Below are positions 1-6,823 of a stretch of DNA of 64,000 bases, piece after piece. Each line of letters starts with the position of its first letter. The stretch's first letter is position 1. The DNA is from Microbacterium mangrovi (lineage in GTDB: Bacteria; Actinomycetota; Actinomycetes; Actinomycetales; Microbacteriaceae). The stretch lies in contig NZ_JTDK01000015.1 of the NCBI RefSeq assembly GCF_000802305.1, positions 62,001 through 126,000 of the forward strand. The letters run 5' to 3'. The translations under genes and the position numbers were made by a program. Under the pieces are notes generated by a model, which ran no database searches, was not told the DNA's origin, and worked only from the letters and a program-made list of their open reading frames with translations.

Positions 1-807
1 CAGCGCCACCCCGACCGGTTCGTCCAGTTCGGGATCTCCGAGCAGAACATGGTCTCGGCCGCCGCGGGCCTGGCGACGGCCGGGACCATGCCGTTCGTGG
101 CGACCTTCGCGTCGTTCCTCGCGCTGCTGTGCTGCGAGCAGATCCGCATGGACGTCGCCTACACGAAGCTCCCGGTGCGGCTCATCGGCCACCACACCGG
201 CATCGCTCTCGGCTTCTACGGCACCAGCCACCACGCCACCGAGGACATCTCCACGATGCGCGCGCTCGCCGGCCTGACGGTCGTGTCACCCGCCGACGGC
301 CCGCAGCTGCGCGCGGCGATCCGCGCCAGCGCCGACTGGCCCGAGCCGATCTACTTCCGCATCAGCCGCGGCCGTGACCCGCAGGTCTACGACGACGACA
401 CCGTGTTCGAGTTCGGCCGCGCCATCACGCACGCCGAGGGCGGCGACCTCACGATCATCGCCTGCGGCACGCAGGTGCACCCGGCGCTGGCCGCGGCCGA
501 GGCGCTGCGCGCCGACGGCCTCTCGGTCGGGGTGATCGACATGGCGACGATCAAGCCGCTCGACATCGAGGCGGTCCGTGCGGCATCCCGCTCGCGCGTC
601 GTGCTGACCGTCGAAGAGCACAACGTGCTCGGGGGGCTGGGCTCCGCCGTGGCCGAAGTGATGGCCGAGGAGCCGACCGGCGCGCGCCTGGTGCGCCACG
701 GCATCCGCGACGAATACAGCCTCATCGCACCGCCGACGCACCTCTACCGGCATTACGGTCTCGACGCCGCGGGCATCGAACGGATCGCCCGGGAGGCTCT
801 GGCATGA
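1..807 (+). CDS. Transketolase C-terminal half (5' end missing)
   Basis: The reading frame is open from base 1, so the N-terminus lies outside the window. The visible 268 residues look like the pyrimidine-binding and C-terminal domains of a transketolase: RFVQFGISEQNMVSAAAGLA, then the TFASFL segment, and GLTVVSPADG further on. Two-gene transketolases split the enzyme into a TPP-binding subunit and this subunit, so the missing upstream gene is probably the partner. Family knowledge: transfers two-carbon ketol units between sugar phosphates. It overlaps the next gene by ATGA (804-807), so the four genes to 3110 read as one operon, possibly for an unusual sugar or sugar acid. Substrate is not deducible here. 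Confidence 0.9.
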   Translation, partial: QRHPDRFVQFGISEQNMVSAAAGLATAGTMPFVATFASFLALLCCEQIRMDVAYTKLPVRLIGHHTGIALGFYGTSHHATEDISTMRALAGLTVVSPADGPQLRAAIRASADWPEPIYFRISRGRDPQVYDDDTVFEFGRAITHAEGGDLTIIACGTQVHPALAAAEALRADGLSVGVIDMATIKPLDIEAVRAASRSRVVLTVEEHNVLGGLGSAVAEVMAEEPTGARLVRHGIRDEYSLIAPPTHLYRHYGLDAAGIERIAREALA

Positions 808-1331
808 GCGCGGCGCTCCCCGGCAACTGGCACCCGCGACACCGCGCTCCCCAGCCGGGTCCGGTGGTGCTGCTCGATCTCGACGGCGTCATCGCGGACG
901 CCGCCCACCGCCAGCGCTTCCTGCACCAGGACGAGCCGGACTGGACGGGCTTCTACGCCGGTGTCTCCGCCGACGGGGTGATCGCGGCGGGCCGTGCGCT
1001 CGCGGCATCCGTCGCGGCCGAGCTTCCGGTGCTGATCCTGACCGGTCGCATCGACGACGTCGCGGACGCGACCCGCGACTGGCTCGACGTGCACGGCATC
1101 CGCTGGGACATGCTGATCTGCCGCCCGCCGGAGGAGGACGACGACGCGCGGCACGCCGTGGACTACAAACGAGAAGAGATCGCCCGGCTGCGGGCGCTCG
1201 GCTTCGACCCTCGCCTCGCGGCGGACGACAACCGCAAGATCGTCGCGATGTACGAGGACGCCGGCATCCCGGCCCTGTACATCCCGAGCGGCTACTACGA
1301 CAACTCGCAGAGATACGACGGCGGCGTCTGA
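804..1331 (+). CDS. HAD-superfamily phosphatase (polynucleotide kinase 3'-phosphatase-like)
   Basis: 175 residues. Near residue 23 the HAD motif I appears as VVLLDLDGVIAD, supplying the nucleophile and acid/base aspartates; motif II is LILTGR; the C-terminal ALGFDPRLAADDNRKI carries the acidic metal-binding pair. This arrangement resembles the phosphatase domain of polynucleotide kinase-type HADs, although a small sugar phosphate is an equally plausible substrate in this operon. The start codon lies inside the stop of the transketolase gene (ATGA), implying translational coupling. Function beyond phosphohydrolase is not visible. Confidence 0.8.
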   Translation: MSAALPGNWHPRHRAPQPGPVVLLDLDGVIADAAHRQRFLHQDEPDWTGFYAGVSADGVIAAGRALAASVAAELPVLILTGRIDDVADATRDWLDVHGIRWDMLICRPPEEDDDARHAVDYKREEIARLRALGFDPRLAADDNRKIVAMYEDAGIPALYIPSGYYDNSQRYDGGV

Positions 1332-1356
1332 CGCGCCGCCCGAAGGAGACGACACC

Positions 1357-2196
1357 GTGACCGATTCGATCGATCCGCGCTTTCCGCATCCGCCGGGAAC
1401 CGACGGCCAGGTCGTGCTGTGGTGGCTGGGGCAGGCGGGTTTCGCCGTGCGCCACCGCGAGACCCTGCTGTTCATCGACCCCTACCTGAGCGATGTCCTG
1501 GCCGACAAGTACCGCGGGCGCATCTTCCCGCACACCCGCCTGCAGCCACCCCCGGTGAACCCCTCTGACGTGGTGGGCCTGGATGCCGTCCTGTGCACGC
1601 ACGGACACACCGACCACATGGATCTCGGCGCCATCCCGTACCTGCAGACCGGGTCGGATCCGCTGTTCGTCATTCCGCGCGCCGAGGCCGTCAAGGGGAT
1701 GAGCCGGGGCATCCCCGCCGCCCGTCTCGTCGGGATCGACGCCGGCGAGACCTTCGAGGCCCCGGGCTTCCGCGTCACCGCCGTGCCCGCTGCGCACGAG
1801 GAACTGACCGTGGACGCCCACGGGCAGAACCTCTTCCTCGGGTATGTGATCGAGATCGGCGGGATGCGCATCTATCACTCCGGCGACTGCGCACCGTACC
1901 CGGGGCAGCACGAGATCGTCGCGGCGCTCGGGGTCGACCTCGCTCTGCTGCCGGTGAACGGCCGCGATGCGCACCGCAAGGCCAACGGCGTTCCCGGGAA
2001 TCTCACCCTCGACGAGGGCCTCGAGCTGGTGCGCGCCGCCGGCATCCCGGCGCTCGTCTGCCATCACTGGGGCATGTTCGCGTTCAACACGGCCGACCCG
2101 GACGAGTTGCGCGCCCGGCTGGCCGATACCGCCGGCACCCGCGGGCATGTTCCGGCGCTGGGCGATCCGTTCACCGCGCAGGAGCTGATCGGATGA
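1357..2196 (+). CDS. MBL-fold metallohydrolase, UlaG (L-ascorbate-6-phosphate lactonase)-like
   Basis: 279 residues from a GTG start preceded by a good AAGGAG site. The metallo-beta-lactamase motif is CTHGHTDHMD (about residues 74-83), with later ligands in YHSGD and VCHHWG. WLGQAGF near the N-terminus and the FNTADPDELRARL ending are typical of UlaG-type lactonases, which open a phosphorylated sugar lactone. Located between a sugar-type HAD phosphatase and a shikimate-dehydrogenase-like enzyme, it probably hydrolyses a lactone intermediate of the same pathway. Its stop overlaps the next start (ATGA). Confidence 0.82.
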   Translation: MTDSIDPRFPHPPGTDGQVVLWWLGQAGFAVRHRETLLFIDPYLSDVLADKYRGRIFPHTRLQPPPVNPSDVVGLDAVLCTHGHTDHMDLGAIPYLQTGSDPLFVIPRAEAVKGMSRGIPAARLVGIDAGETFEAPGFRVTAVPAAHEELTVDAHGQNLFLGYVIEIGGMRIYHSGDCAPYPGQHEIVAALGVDLALLPVNGRDAHRKANGVPGNLTLDEGLELVRAAGIPALVCHHWGMFAFNTADPDELRARLADTAGTRGHVPALGDPFTAQELIG

Positions 2197-3110
2197 CCAC
2201 GACGTTCTCGTTCTTCGGCGTGACCACCGGCTCCTCGGCGATCCGGCGGATCTTCCCACGGTGGATGTCCGAGCTGGGCATCGACTCGGAGCTGGTCGGA
2301 CTGGACTTCCCGGTCGGCGCTCCGCCTGCCGACTACCGGGCCGCCGTCGCGCGGATCAAGGCGGATCCGCTGGCGGTCGGGGGTCTCATCACGACGCACA
2401 AGCTGAACGTGCTCGCCGCGGCGCGCGACCTGTTCGACGGTCTCGACGACGCCGCCACGCTGCTGAAGGAGACGAGCTGCCTCCACAAGGACGGCGAACG
2501 CCTGCTCGGAGCGGCACTGGACGACCGCACGAGCCTGCTCGGGCTGGATGCCGCGGTCGGCGCGGACTACTGGGACGACGAGCGGGAGCTGGTCGTGCTG
2601 GGTGCCGGCGGCGCGAGCATCGCCCTGACCCTCGGACTCCATCGCGCGGCGCAGGCGGGCCGGGCCATTCCGGCCCGGGTGGCCGTGACGGCGCGGTCCG
2701 AGGCGCGACTCGATGAGATGCGCGAACTGCACGAGCGCATCGGATTCGCCGCGCCCGTCGAGTACCTCGTGGCGGAATCGCCCGTCGCCGCCGACCGGGT
2801 CGTCGCCGCAGCGACTCCGGGCGCGGTGATCGTGAATGCGACGGGGATGGGCAAGGACCGCCCCGGGTCGCCGGTGTCGGCCCGGGCCCCCTATCCCCGG
2901 GAGTCCGTGCTGTGGGACATGAACTACCGCGGCGAGCTCCACTTCCTGGCGGATGCGCGGGAGAGGGCACGCCCCGACCTGCGCATCGTCGACGGCTGGG
3001 ACTACTTCGTCTACTCGTGGACGAAGGTCGTCGCCGTGGTCTACGGCATCGATATCCCGGCGTCCGGCGCGCTCTTCGACCGTCTCTCCGAGCTGGCGCG
3101 CACGGCCTGA
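2193..3110 (+). CDS. Shikimate dehydrogenase-like NAD(P)-dependent oxidoreductase
   Basis: 305 residues; the start is chosen at the ATGA overlap with the preceding gene. GGLITTHKLNVL around residue 70 contains the lysine that corresponds to the catalytic Lys of AroE, and VVLGAGGASIALTLGL near residue 135 is the Rossmann nucleotide-binding turn. The C-terminal WDYFVYSWTKVVAVVYG segment is less like AroE. The gene sits in a sugar-type operon rather than with other aro genes, so it is more likely a paralogue that oxidises another polyol or keto acid (YdiB/quinate-like class). The exact substrate cannot be told from sequence. Confidence 0.8.
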   Translation: MTTTFSFFGVTTGSSAIRRIFPRWMSELGIDSELVGLDFPVGAPPADYRAAVARIKADPLAVGGLITTHKLNVLAAARDLFDGLDDAATLLKETSCLHKDGERLLGAALDDRTSLLGLDAAVGADYWDDERELVVLGAGGASIALTLGLHRAAQAGRAIPARVAVTARSEARLDEMRELHERIGFAAPVEYLVAESPVAADRVVAAATPGAVIVNATGMGKDRPGSPVSARAPYPRESVLWDMNYRGELHFLADARERARPDLRIVDGWDYFVYSWTKVVAVVYGIDIPASGALFDRLSELARTA

Positions 3111-3128
3111 ACGACGGACGCACGCGAC

Positions 3129-3178
3129 GAGCCCCCGTTCGCACCCGTGCTGAAGGGGGACGAGCGGGGGCTCGCTTT
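3129..3178 (+). terminator. Stem-loop after the sugar operon
   Basis: GAGCCCCCG (3129-3137) pairs perfectly with CGGGGGCTC (3165-3173), followed by GCTTTGG. It lies 18 bases after the last gene of the operon and before the convergent gene ending at 3302, so it can serve as a terminator for the + strand. The T-run is short. Confidence 0.55.
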
Positions 3179-3301
3179 GGGGGATGGGCGCTGGGAACGC
3201 CCGAGGCCTTGGGAAAGGGCCCTTGCGCACACTGTATGCCCGTGGATGTGTCACGGACAGGGGGTGTTCGGCGCGTCCCGAGAACGGGCGGCCACCCGGC
3301 G

Positions 3302-4960
3302 TCACCCCACGAGACGCCGGGTGGCGAGCTCCTGCGCGTTGCCGCGCACGGCGTCGTCGCTCGAGACGAGCTCCAAGAAGTCGTCACGGCTGAGGGTGAG
3401 CAGCACCGTGTCGGTCTCGGCGCGCACGGTCGCGGTGCGGGGGACGTCCCGCAGCAGCCCGATCTCGCCGAACACGTCGCCCGCACTCTCGGTGCGCAGG
3501 TGCCGGTCGTCCTGGGTGACCTCGACCTCGCCGGACTCGATGACGTAGAAGCGGTCCGAGATGCCACCCTCGGCGACGATGATCTCGCCCGCCGGCGCCG
3601 TCGCGGGCTCGAGCTTGTGCGCGATGCGGTCGAGCATGGCCGGGGCGAGCGGGCGGAACAGATCGACCTTCTCGAGCAGCGACAGCCCGCGCGGCGGGGT
3701 GAGGCGTTTGTCCAGGTGCGGGATCCGGAGGGCGCACACCACGCAGACTGCGGTGCCGACGATCCCCATCGCGATGATGGCGGTTCCGAGCCCGAGCCAG
3801 TTGACGAGGACCGGCGTCACGAATGCGCCGAGCGCCGCTGCCGCGATGAACGTCGACTCGATCGCCGCGAACACGCGCGAGAGGATGCGATCGGCGACCA
3901 GGCGCGGCGGAATGGTGCCGTATCCGACATTGATCATCGGATCGCACAGGCCGATGACGATGAGGGCTGCAACCGCCACGAGGGGAAACGGCGCGATCCC
4001 GACCAGGATGAGCGGGAGACACCATCCCAGTACCCCGAAGATCATCAGCCGACCGAGCTTAACCCGTCCGGCGATGCCCAGGATGATGAACCCACCGGCG
4101 AACGTGGCCGCCCCCAGCACGGCGTTGAGCAGGCCGACCTTGTTCGCATCGCCGAGCATCTGCGCCGCGATGAGCACCACGATGATGTTGAGGACGCCGC
4201 AGAGGATGCCGTTGACGGCCATCAGGCCGCTCAGGGCGAGGAGGTCTCGGTCTTTGCCGATGGCGGCGAACCCGCCGGCGGCCTCCTTGATGAACGGGCC
4301 CTCTTCTTCCTCGTCGTCCGACTTGCGCTCCTCGGGCGAGTCCTTCTGCACCCCCGCCACCATGATGAGCGACCAGCCCAGGCCGACGGCGTTCAGAAGC
4401 ACGACGGGCACGACCCCGACAATGCCGAGCAGGATGCCCGCGATGGCAGGTCCGGCGAACTGGGCGGTGCTCTCGATGATCTCCGCGGTCGCGTTGGCCG
4501 AGGTCAGCTGCTTCGGGTTCTCGACGAGGTGGGGGAGCAGGCCCGCCTGCGCAGAACGGAACGTCCCCGACACGATCGACATGAGGGTGGCCGGCACGAG
4601 CACGGCCCACATGTTCAGCTGGAACCAGATGGCCAGGGCGGCGAGCACTACGAGCACGAGGCTGATGGCGTTGACGGCGAGCATGTAGTTGCGGCGCGAC
4701 ATGCGGTCGGCGATGGTGCCGCCGATCGGGGTGAGCATCGCCATCAGCAGGAACCGGATGCCGACCCAGATGCCCACCAGGGTGGCGCCGCCCTCGTGGT
4801 AGGCCCAGACCATGATGGCCATCGCGTACGCCCACTGGCACATCGAGGCGCCGAGCAGACCGAGTTGGATCCGCCGGACGTTCCTGTTCTGCCAGACGGT
4901 GGCGACGTTCTCCCGGAAGAGCGCGAGGCCGCGCCGTTCGTCAGTCGCGGTATCAGTCAT
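3302..4960 (-). CDS. MFS transporter fused to a cyclic-nucleotide-binding domain
   Basis: 552 residues counted from MTDTATDE; an upstream in-frame ATG at 4975 is less likely. Residues to about 395 form a 12-segment major-facilitator transporter with the loop-2/3 signature GGTIADRMSRRNY and a charged central loop (KSDDEEEEG). The last 140 residues are a CAP/CRP-type cNMP-binding domain with the phosphate-binding cassette FGEIGLLRDVPRTATVRA, including the key arginine. Such a fusion would let an intracellular nucleotide tune transport at the membrane. Transported compound unknown. It is divergent from the SPW gene, so the TetR-like operator at 5105 could affect it too. Confidence 0.85.
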   Translation of the reverse strand: MTDTATDERRGLALFRENVATVWQNRNVRRIQLGLLGASMCQWAYAMAIMVWAYHEGGATLVGIWVGIRFLLMAMLTPIGGTIADRMSRRNYMLAVNAISLVLVVLAALAIWFQLNMWAVLVPATLMSIVSGTFRSAQAGLLPHLVENPKQLTSANATAEIIESTAQFAGPAIAGILLGIVGVVPVVLLNAVGLGWSLIMVAGVQKDSPEERKSDDEEEEGPFIKEAAGGFAAIGKDRDLLALSGLMAVNGILCGVLNIIVVLIAAQMLGDANKVGLLNAVLGAATFAGGFIILGIAGRVKLGRLMIFGVLGWCLPLILVGIAPFPLVAVAALIVIGLCDPMINVGYGTIPPRLVADRILSRVFAAIESTFIAAAALGAFVTPVLVNWLGLGTAIIAMGIVGTAVCVVCALRIPHLDKRLTPPRGLSLLEKVDLFRPLAPAMLDRIAHKLEPATAPAGEIIVAEGGISDRFYVIESGEVEVTQDDRHLRTESAGDVFGEIGLLRDVPRTATVRAETDTVLLTLSRDDFLELVSSDDAVRGNAQELATRRLVG

Positions 4961-5103
4961 CGGACGCCGACACAACGTTCACGCGCATGGAGACTCCATA
5001 GGCACCGCCGCGGCCCCAGTACCGCGGGTGACCTGAGAATAGCCCTCCGCGACCGGCCGCAAAAGGGGGATCATCGTGCCGTTGGGACCGGTTTCACAGT
5101 TCT

Positions 5104-5132
5104 TGACCGGGCGGTCAGTCAGGTCTATTCTG
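5104..5132 (+). promoter_or_regulatory. Promoter with TetR-type operator
   Basis: TTGACC (5104-5109), 17 bases, TATTCT (5127-5132) form a good sigma-70-like promoter 54 bases before the SPW gene. The inverted repeat TGACCGGGCGGTCA (5105-5118; 6-base arms around GG) covers the -35 box. The TetR gene at 5612 is in the same transcription unit, so autoregulation by steric block is the obvious reading. Binding itself is inferred. Confidence 0.6.
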
Positions 5133-5185
5133 AGGGCGACCCCCGCATCGGGAGCCACCACCCCTTTCGAAGGAGGGAGAGTCGA

Positions 5186-5545
5186 ATGAAGAAATGGACG
5201 CGCTGGGAGGACTGGGTCGCCGTCGGCGTCGGACTCATCGTCGCGCTGTCGACGTTCGTGGTGCCTCAGGTCGGCGCCTCGATGCCCTGGATGCTGATCC
5301 TCGGCATCCTGCTGATCGCCTCCGGCCTCGTGAACCTCGCGATGCCCGGCCTCGTCGCCATGGAGTACGTGCAGCTCGCCCTCGGCGTTCTGCTGATCGT
5401 GGCCCCCTGGCTCGGCGCCTACGCGACCGCGATGACCGGCCCGGCCTGGCTGAGCTGGATCGGCGGCATCGTCTGCGTGGTCGTCGCGGCGATGGCCATC
5501 AGGCCGGCCATGCACGCTGGGCACGACCGTTCCCTTCCGCACTGA
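5186..5545 (+). CDS. SPW-repeat small membrane protein
   Basis: 119 residues after a strong AAGGAGG site (5170-5177). It has four hydrophobic helices and two copies of the SPW-type signature: near the N-terminus RWEDWVAVGVGLIVALS followed by PWMLILGILL, and later YVQLALGVLLIVAPWL with AWLSWIGGI. SPW proteins are small integral membrane proteins of unknown function common in actinobacteria. It is followed by a TetR regulator, suggesting an inducible membrane-stress or efflux-linked unit. It was chosen over the much longer frame upstream because only this part has membrane-protein composition and a ribosome site. Confidence 0.85.
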   Translation: MKKWTRWEDWVAVGVGLIVALSTFVVPQVGASMPWMLILGILLIASGLVNLAMPGLVAMEYVQLALGVLLIVAPWLGAYATAMTGPAWLSWIGGIVCVVVAAMAIRPAMHAGHDRSLPH

Positions 5546-5557
5546 TTCATCGGCTGA

Positions 5558-5591
5558 GACTGGGACGACGGATGCGACCGCCGTCCCAGTC
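5558..5591. promoter_or_regulatory. Inverted repeat between SPW gene and TetR gene
   Basis: GACTGGGACG (5558-5567) and CGTCCCAGTC (5582-5591) form a perfect 10-bp stem with a 14-base loop 20 bases before the tetR start. There is no T-run, so it may attenuate or protect the transcript rather than terminate it, or be a second protein site. Confidence 0.4.
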
Positions 5592-5611
5592 GCGTGTGTG
5601 AGGATGCGCAC

Positions 5612-6223
5612 ATGACCCGAAGCAAGGAGAGCCGGACGCTGATCCTCGACGCGGCCGAGAAGCTCTTCGCCGAAGGCGGCTTCGACGCCACCCCGACCGC
5701 GGCGATCGCGCGGTCGGCGGGCGTGCCGAAAGGGCTGCTGTTCTACTACTTCCCCAGCAAGACGGATCTGCTGCGGGCCCTCGTCACCGAGCGGCTCGAG
5801 CTGGACCCGATCGACACCAGACCCCTCGTCGCGCGGGGGGACCCGGCCCGGACGCTGCTGAACGTCTCGGCCGTGCTCCGCCGGGTGCAGGAGGAGTCCG
5901 AGGTGCGCCGCGTCATCGTGTGGCGCGAGCAGCGCACCCACCCCGAGGTCCATGCCGGGCTGCGCCACTACCGGCGCCAGTTGCAGGGCCTCGTCGAGCA
6001 GGTGCTCGGCGCCAGCCTCCTCCATCCGATCGGCGCGCATCGCCTGCGCGCGGCCGCCACGGCGTGGGTGGCGATCCTCACCACCCCGGCCCTGCGCGAC
6101 CGCGGCGGCGCCGACGAGTCGCAGGCGCCGCCCGCCGACGTGCCGGTCGGGGAGGCCGAGGCGGCCGACCTTCCGGCGCTCGCCGACCTCATCTCCGCCG
6201 GCCTCCAGGACCCGGCGGACTGA
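5612..6223 (+). CDS. TetR/AcrR family transcriptional regulator
   Basis: 203 residues. The N-terminal helix-turn-helix is clear: LILDAAEKLFAEGGFDATPT, then IARSAGVPKGLLFYYFPSKTDLL, with the conserved YYxF and K of the family. The C-terminal half is the variable ligand-binding domain and has no recognisable ligand signature. ATG 5612 is preferred over GTG 5594 because the homology begins there and GAGGA is suitably placed. It probably represses the SPW gene and itself through the palindrome at 5105. Confidence 0.9.
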   Translation: MTRSKESRTLILDAAEKLFAEGGFDATPTAAIARSAGVPKGLLFYYFPSKTDLLRALVTERLELDPIDTRPLVARGDPARTLLNVSAVLRRVQEESEVRRVIVWREQRTHPEVHAGLRHYRRQLQGLVEQVLGASLLHPIGAHRLRAAATAWVAILTTPALRDRGGADESQAPPADVPVGEAEAADLPALADLISAGLQDPAD

Positions 6224-6266
6224 TCGCGCCGTGGCGGCATCCCACGTCCGCTGGCAGACTGCACGC

Positions 6267-6641
6267 ATGATCGAAGCGCTCTCCGACCTGCCCTCCGGAA
6301 CCGTGGGATTCCGTGCCCACGGCGTCGTCACGGCCGACGACTACCGCGACGTCGTCGAACCCGCACTCGCAGCTGCGCACGCGAGCGCACCGGCCGTCAA
6401 CCTGGTCTTCATCATCGGCGAGGACGTCGAGCGGTTCAGCCTCGGCGCGATGATCCAGGATGCCGAGGTCGGCGCCGCCCCTCTCTCGGACTGGGGACGC
6501 CTCGCCGTCGTGACCGACAAGCACTGGATCGAGGGGGCTCTCAACCTGTTCGCCGGCCTCTTCCACGGAAAGGTTCGGGTCTTCCCGGTCTCGCAGGAGG
6601 CCGCGGCCATCGCCTGGGCGACCCAGAACCCGGCGGACTGA
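6267..6641 (+). CDS. SpoIIAA-like (STAS-fold) small protein
   Basis: 124 residues starting MIEALSDLPSGTVGFRAHG. The arrangement VTADDYRDVVEPAL, VNLVFIIGEDVERFSLGAMIQDAEV, RLAVVTDKHW, and a helix ending in AAIAWA is that of the SpoIIAA-like family, soluble proteins with a STAS-like fold and no assigned activity. No phospho-acceptor serine in the anti-sigma antagonist position can be named, so a role in sigma-factor control should not be assumed. It stands alone, 43 bases after the TetR gene. Confidence 0.7.
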   Translation: MIEALSDLPSGTVGFRAHGVVTADDYRDVVEPALAAAHASAPAVNLVFIIGEDVERFSLGAMIQDAEVGAAPLSDWGRLAVVTDKHWIEGALNLFAGLFHGKVRVFPVSQEAAAIAWATQNPAD

Positions 6642-6648
6642 ACCGGCC

Positions 6649-6746
6649 GTACCGAACGCAGGACGAACACCCCCGGCGTCAGCCCGCGACCGCGCAATGG
6701 AGCGGGCGCGGGGCGAGGGGAACGTCGACGATCCTGCGTTCGGTAC
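6649..6746. repeat. 15-bp perfect inverted repeat flanking 68 bases
   Basis: GTACCGAACGCAGGA (6649-6663) is repeated in reverse complement at 6732-6746. The 68 bases inside also contain complementary segments (CCCGCG with CGCGGG). It lies between the convergent genes ending at 6641 and 6824, where it could act as a bidirectional terminator or be a small repeated element. No T-run follows. Confidence 0.6.
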
Positions 6747-6823
6747 ACCGGTCGGGTATCGGATGCCGCGCCGGAGGGAGGCGGACCGGAGCGGCAGCCG
6801 AGTCTTCGTGACGGCGGCCCGGG

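Noticed and set aside
2912..5185. Very long + strand open frame through the MFS gene
   Set aside because: GC-rich antisense shadow; composition is His/Asp/Arg repeats, and only its last part (SPW protein from 5186) is coding.
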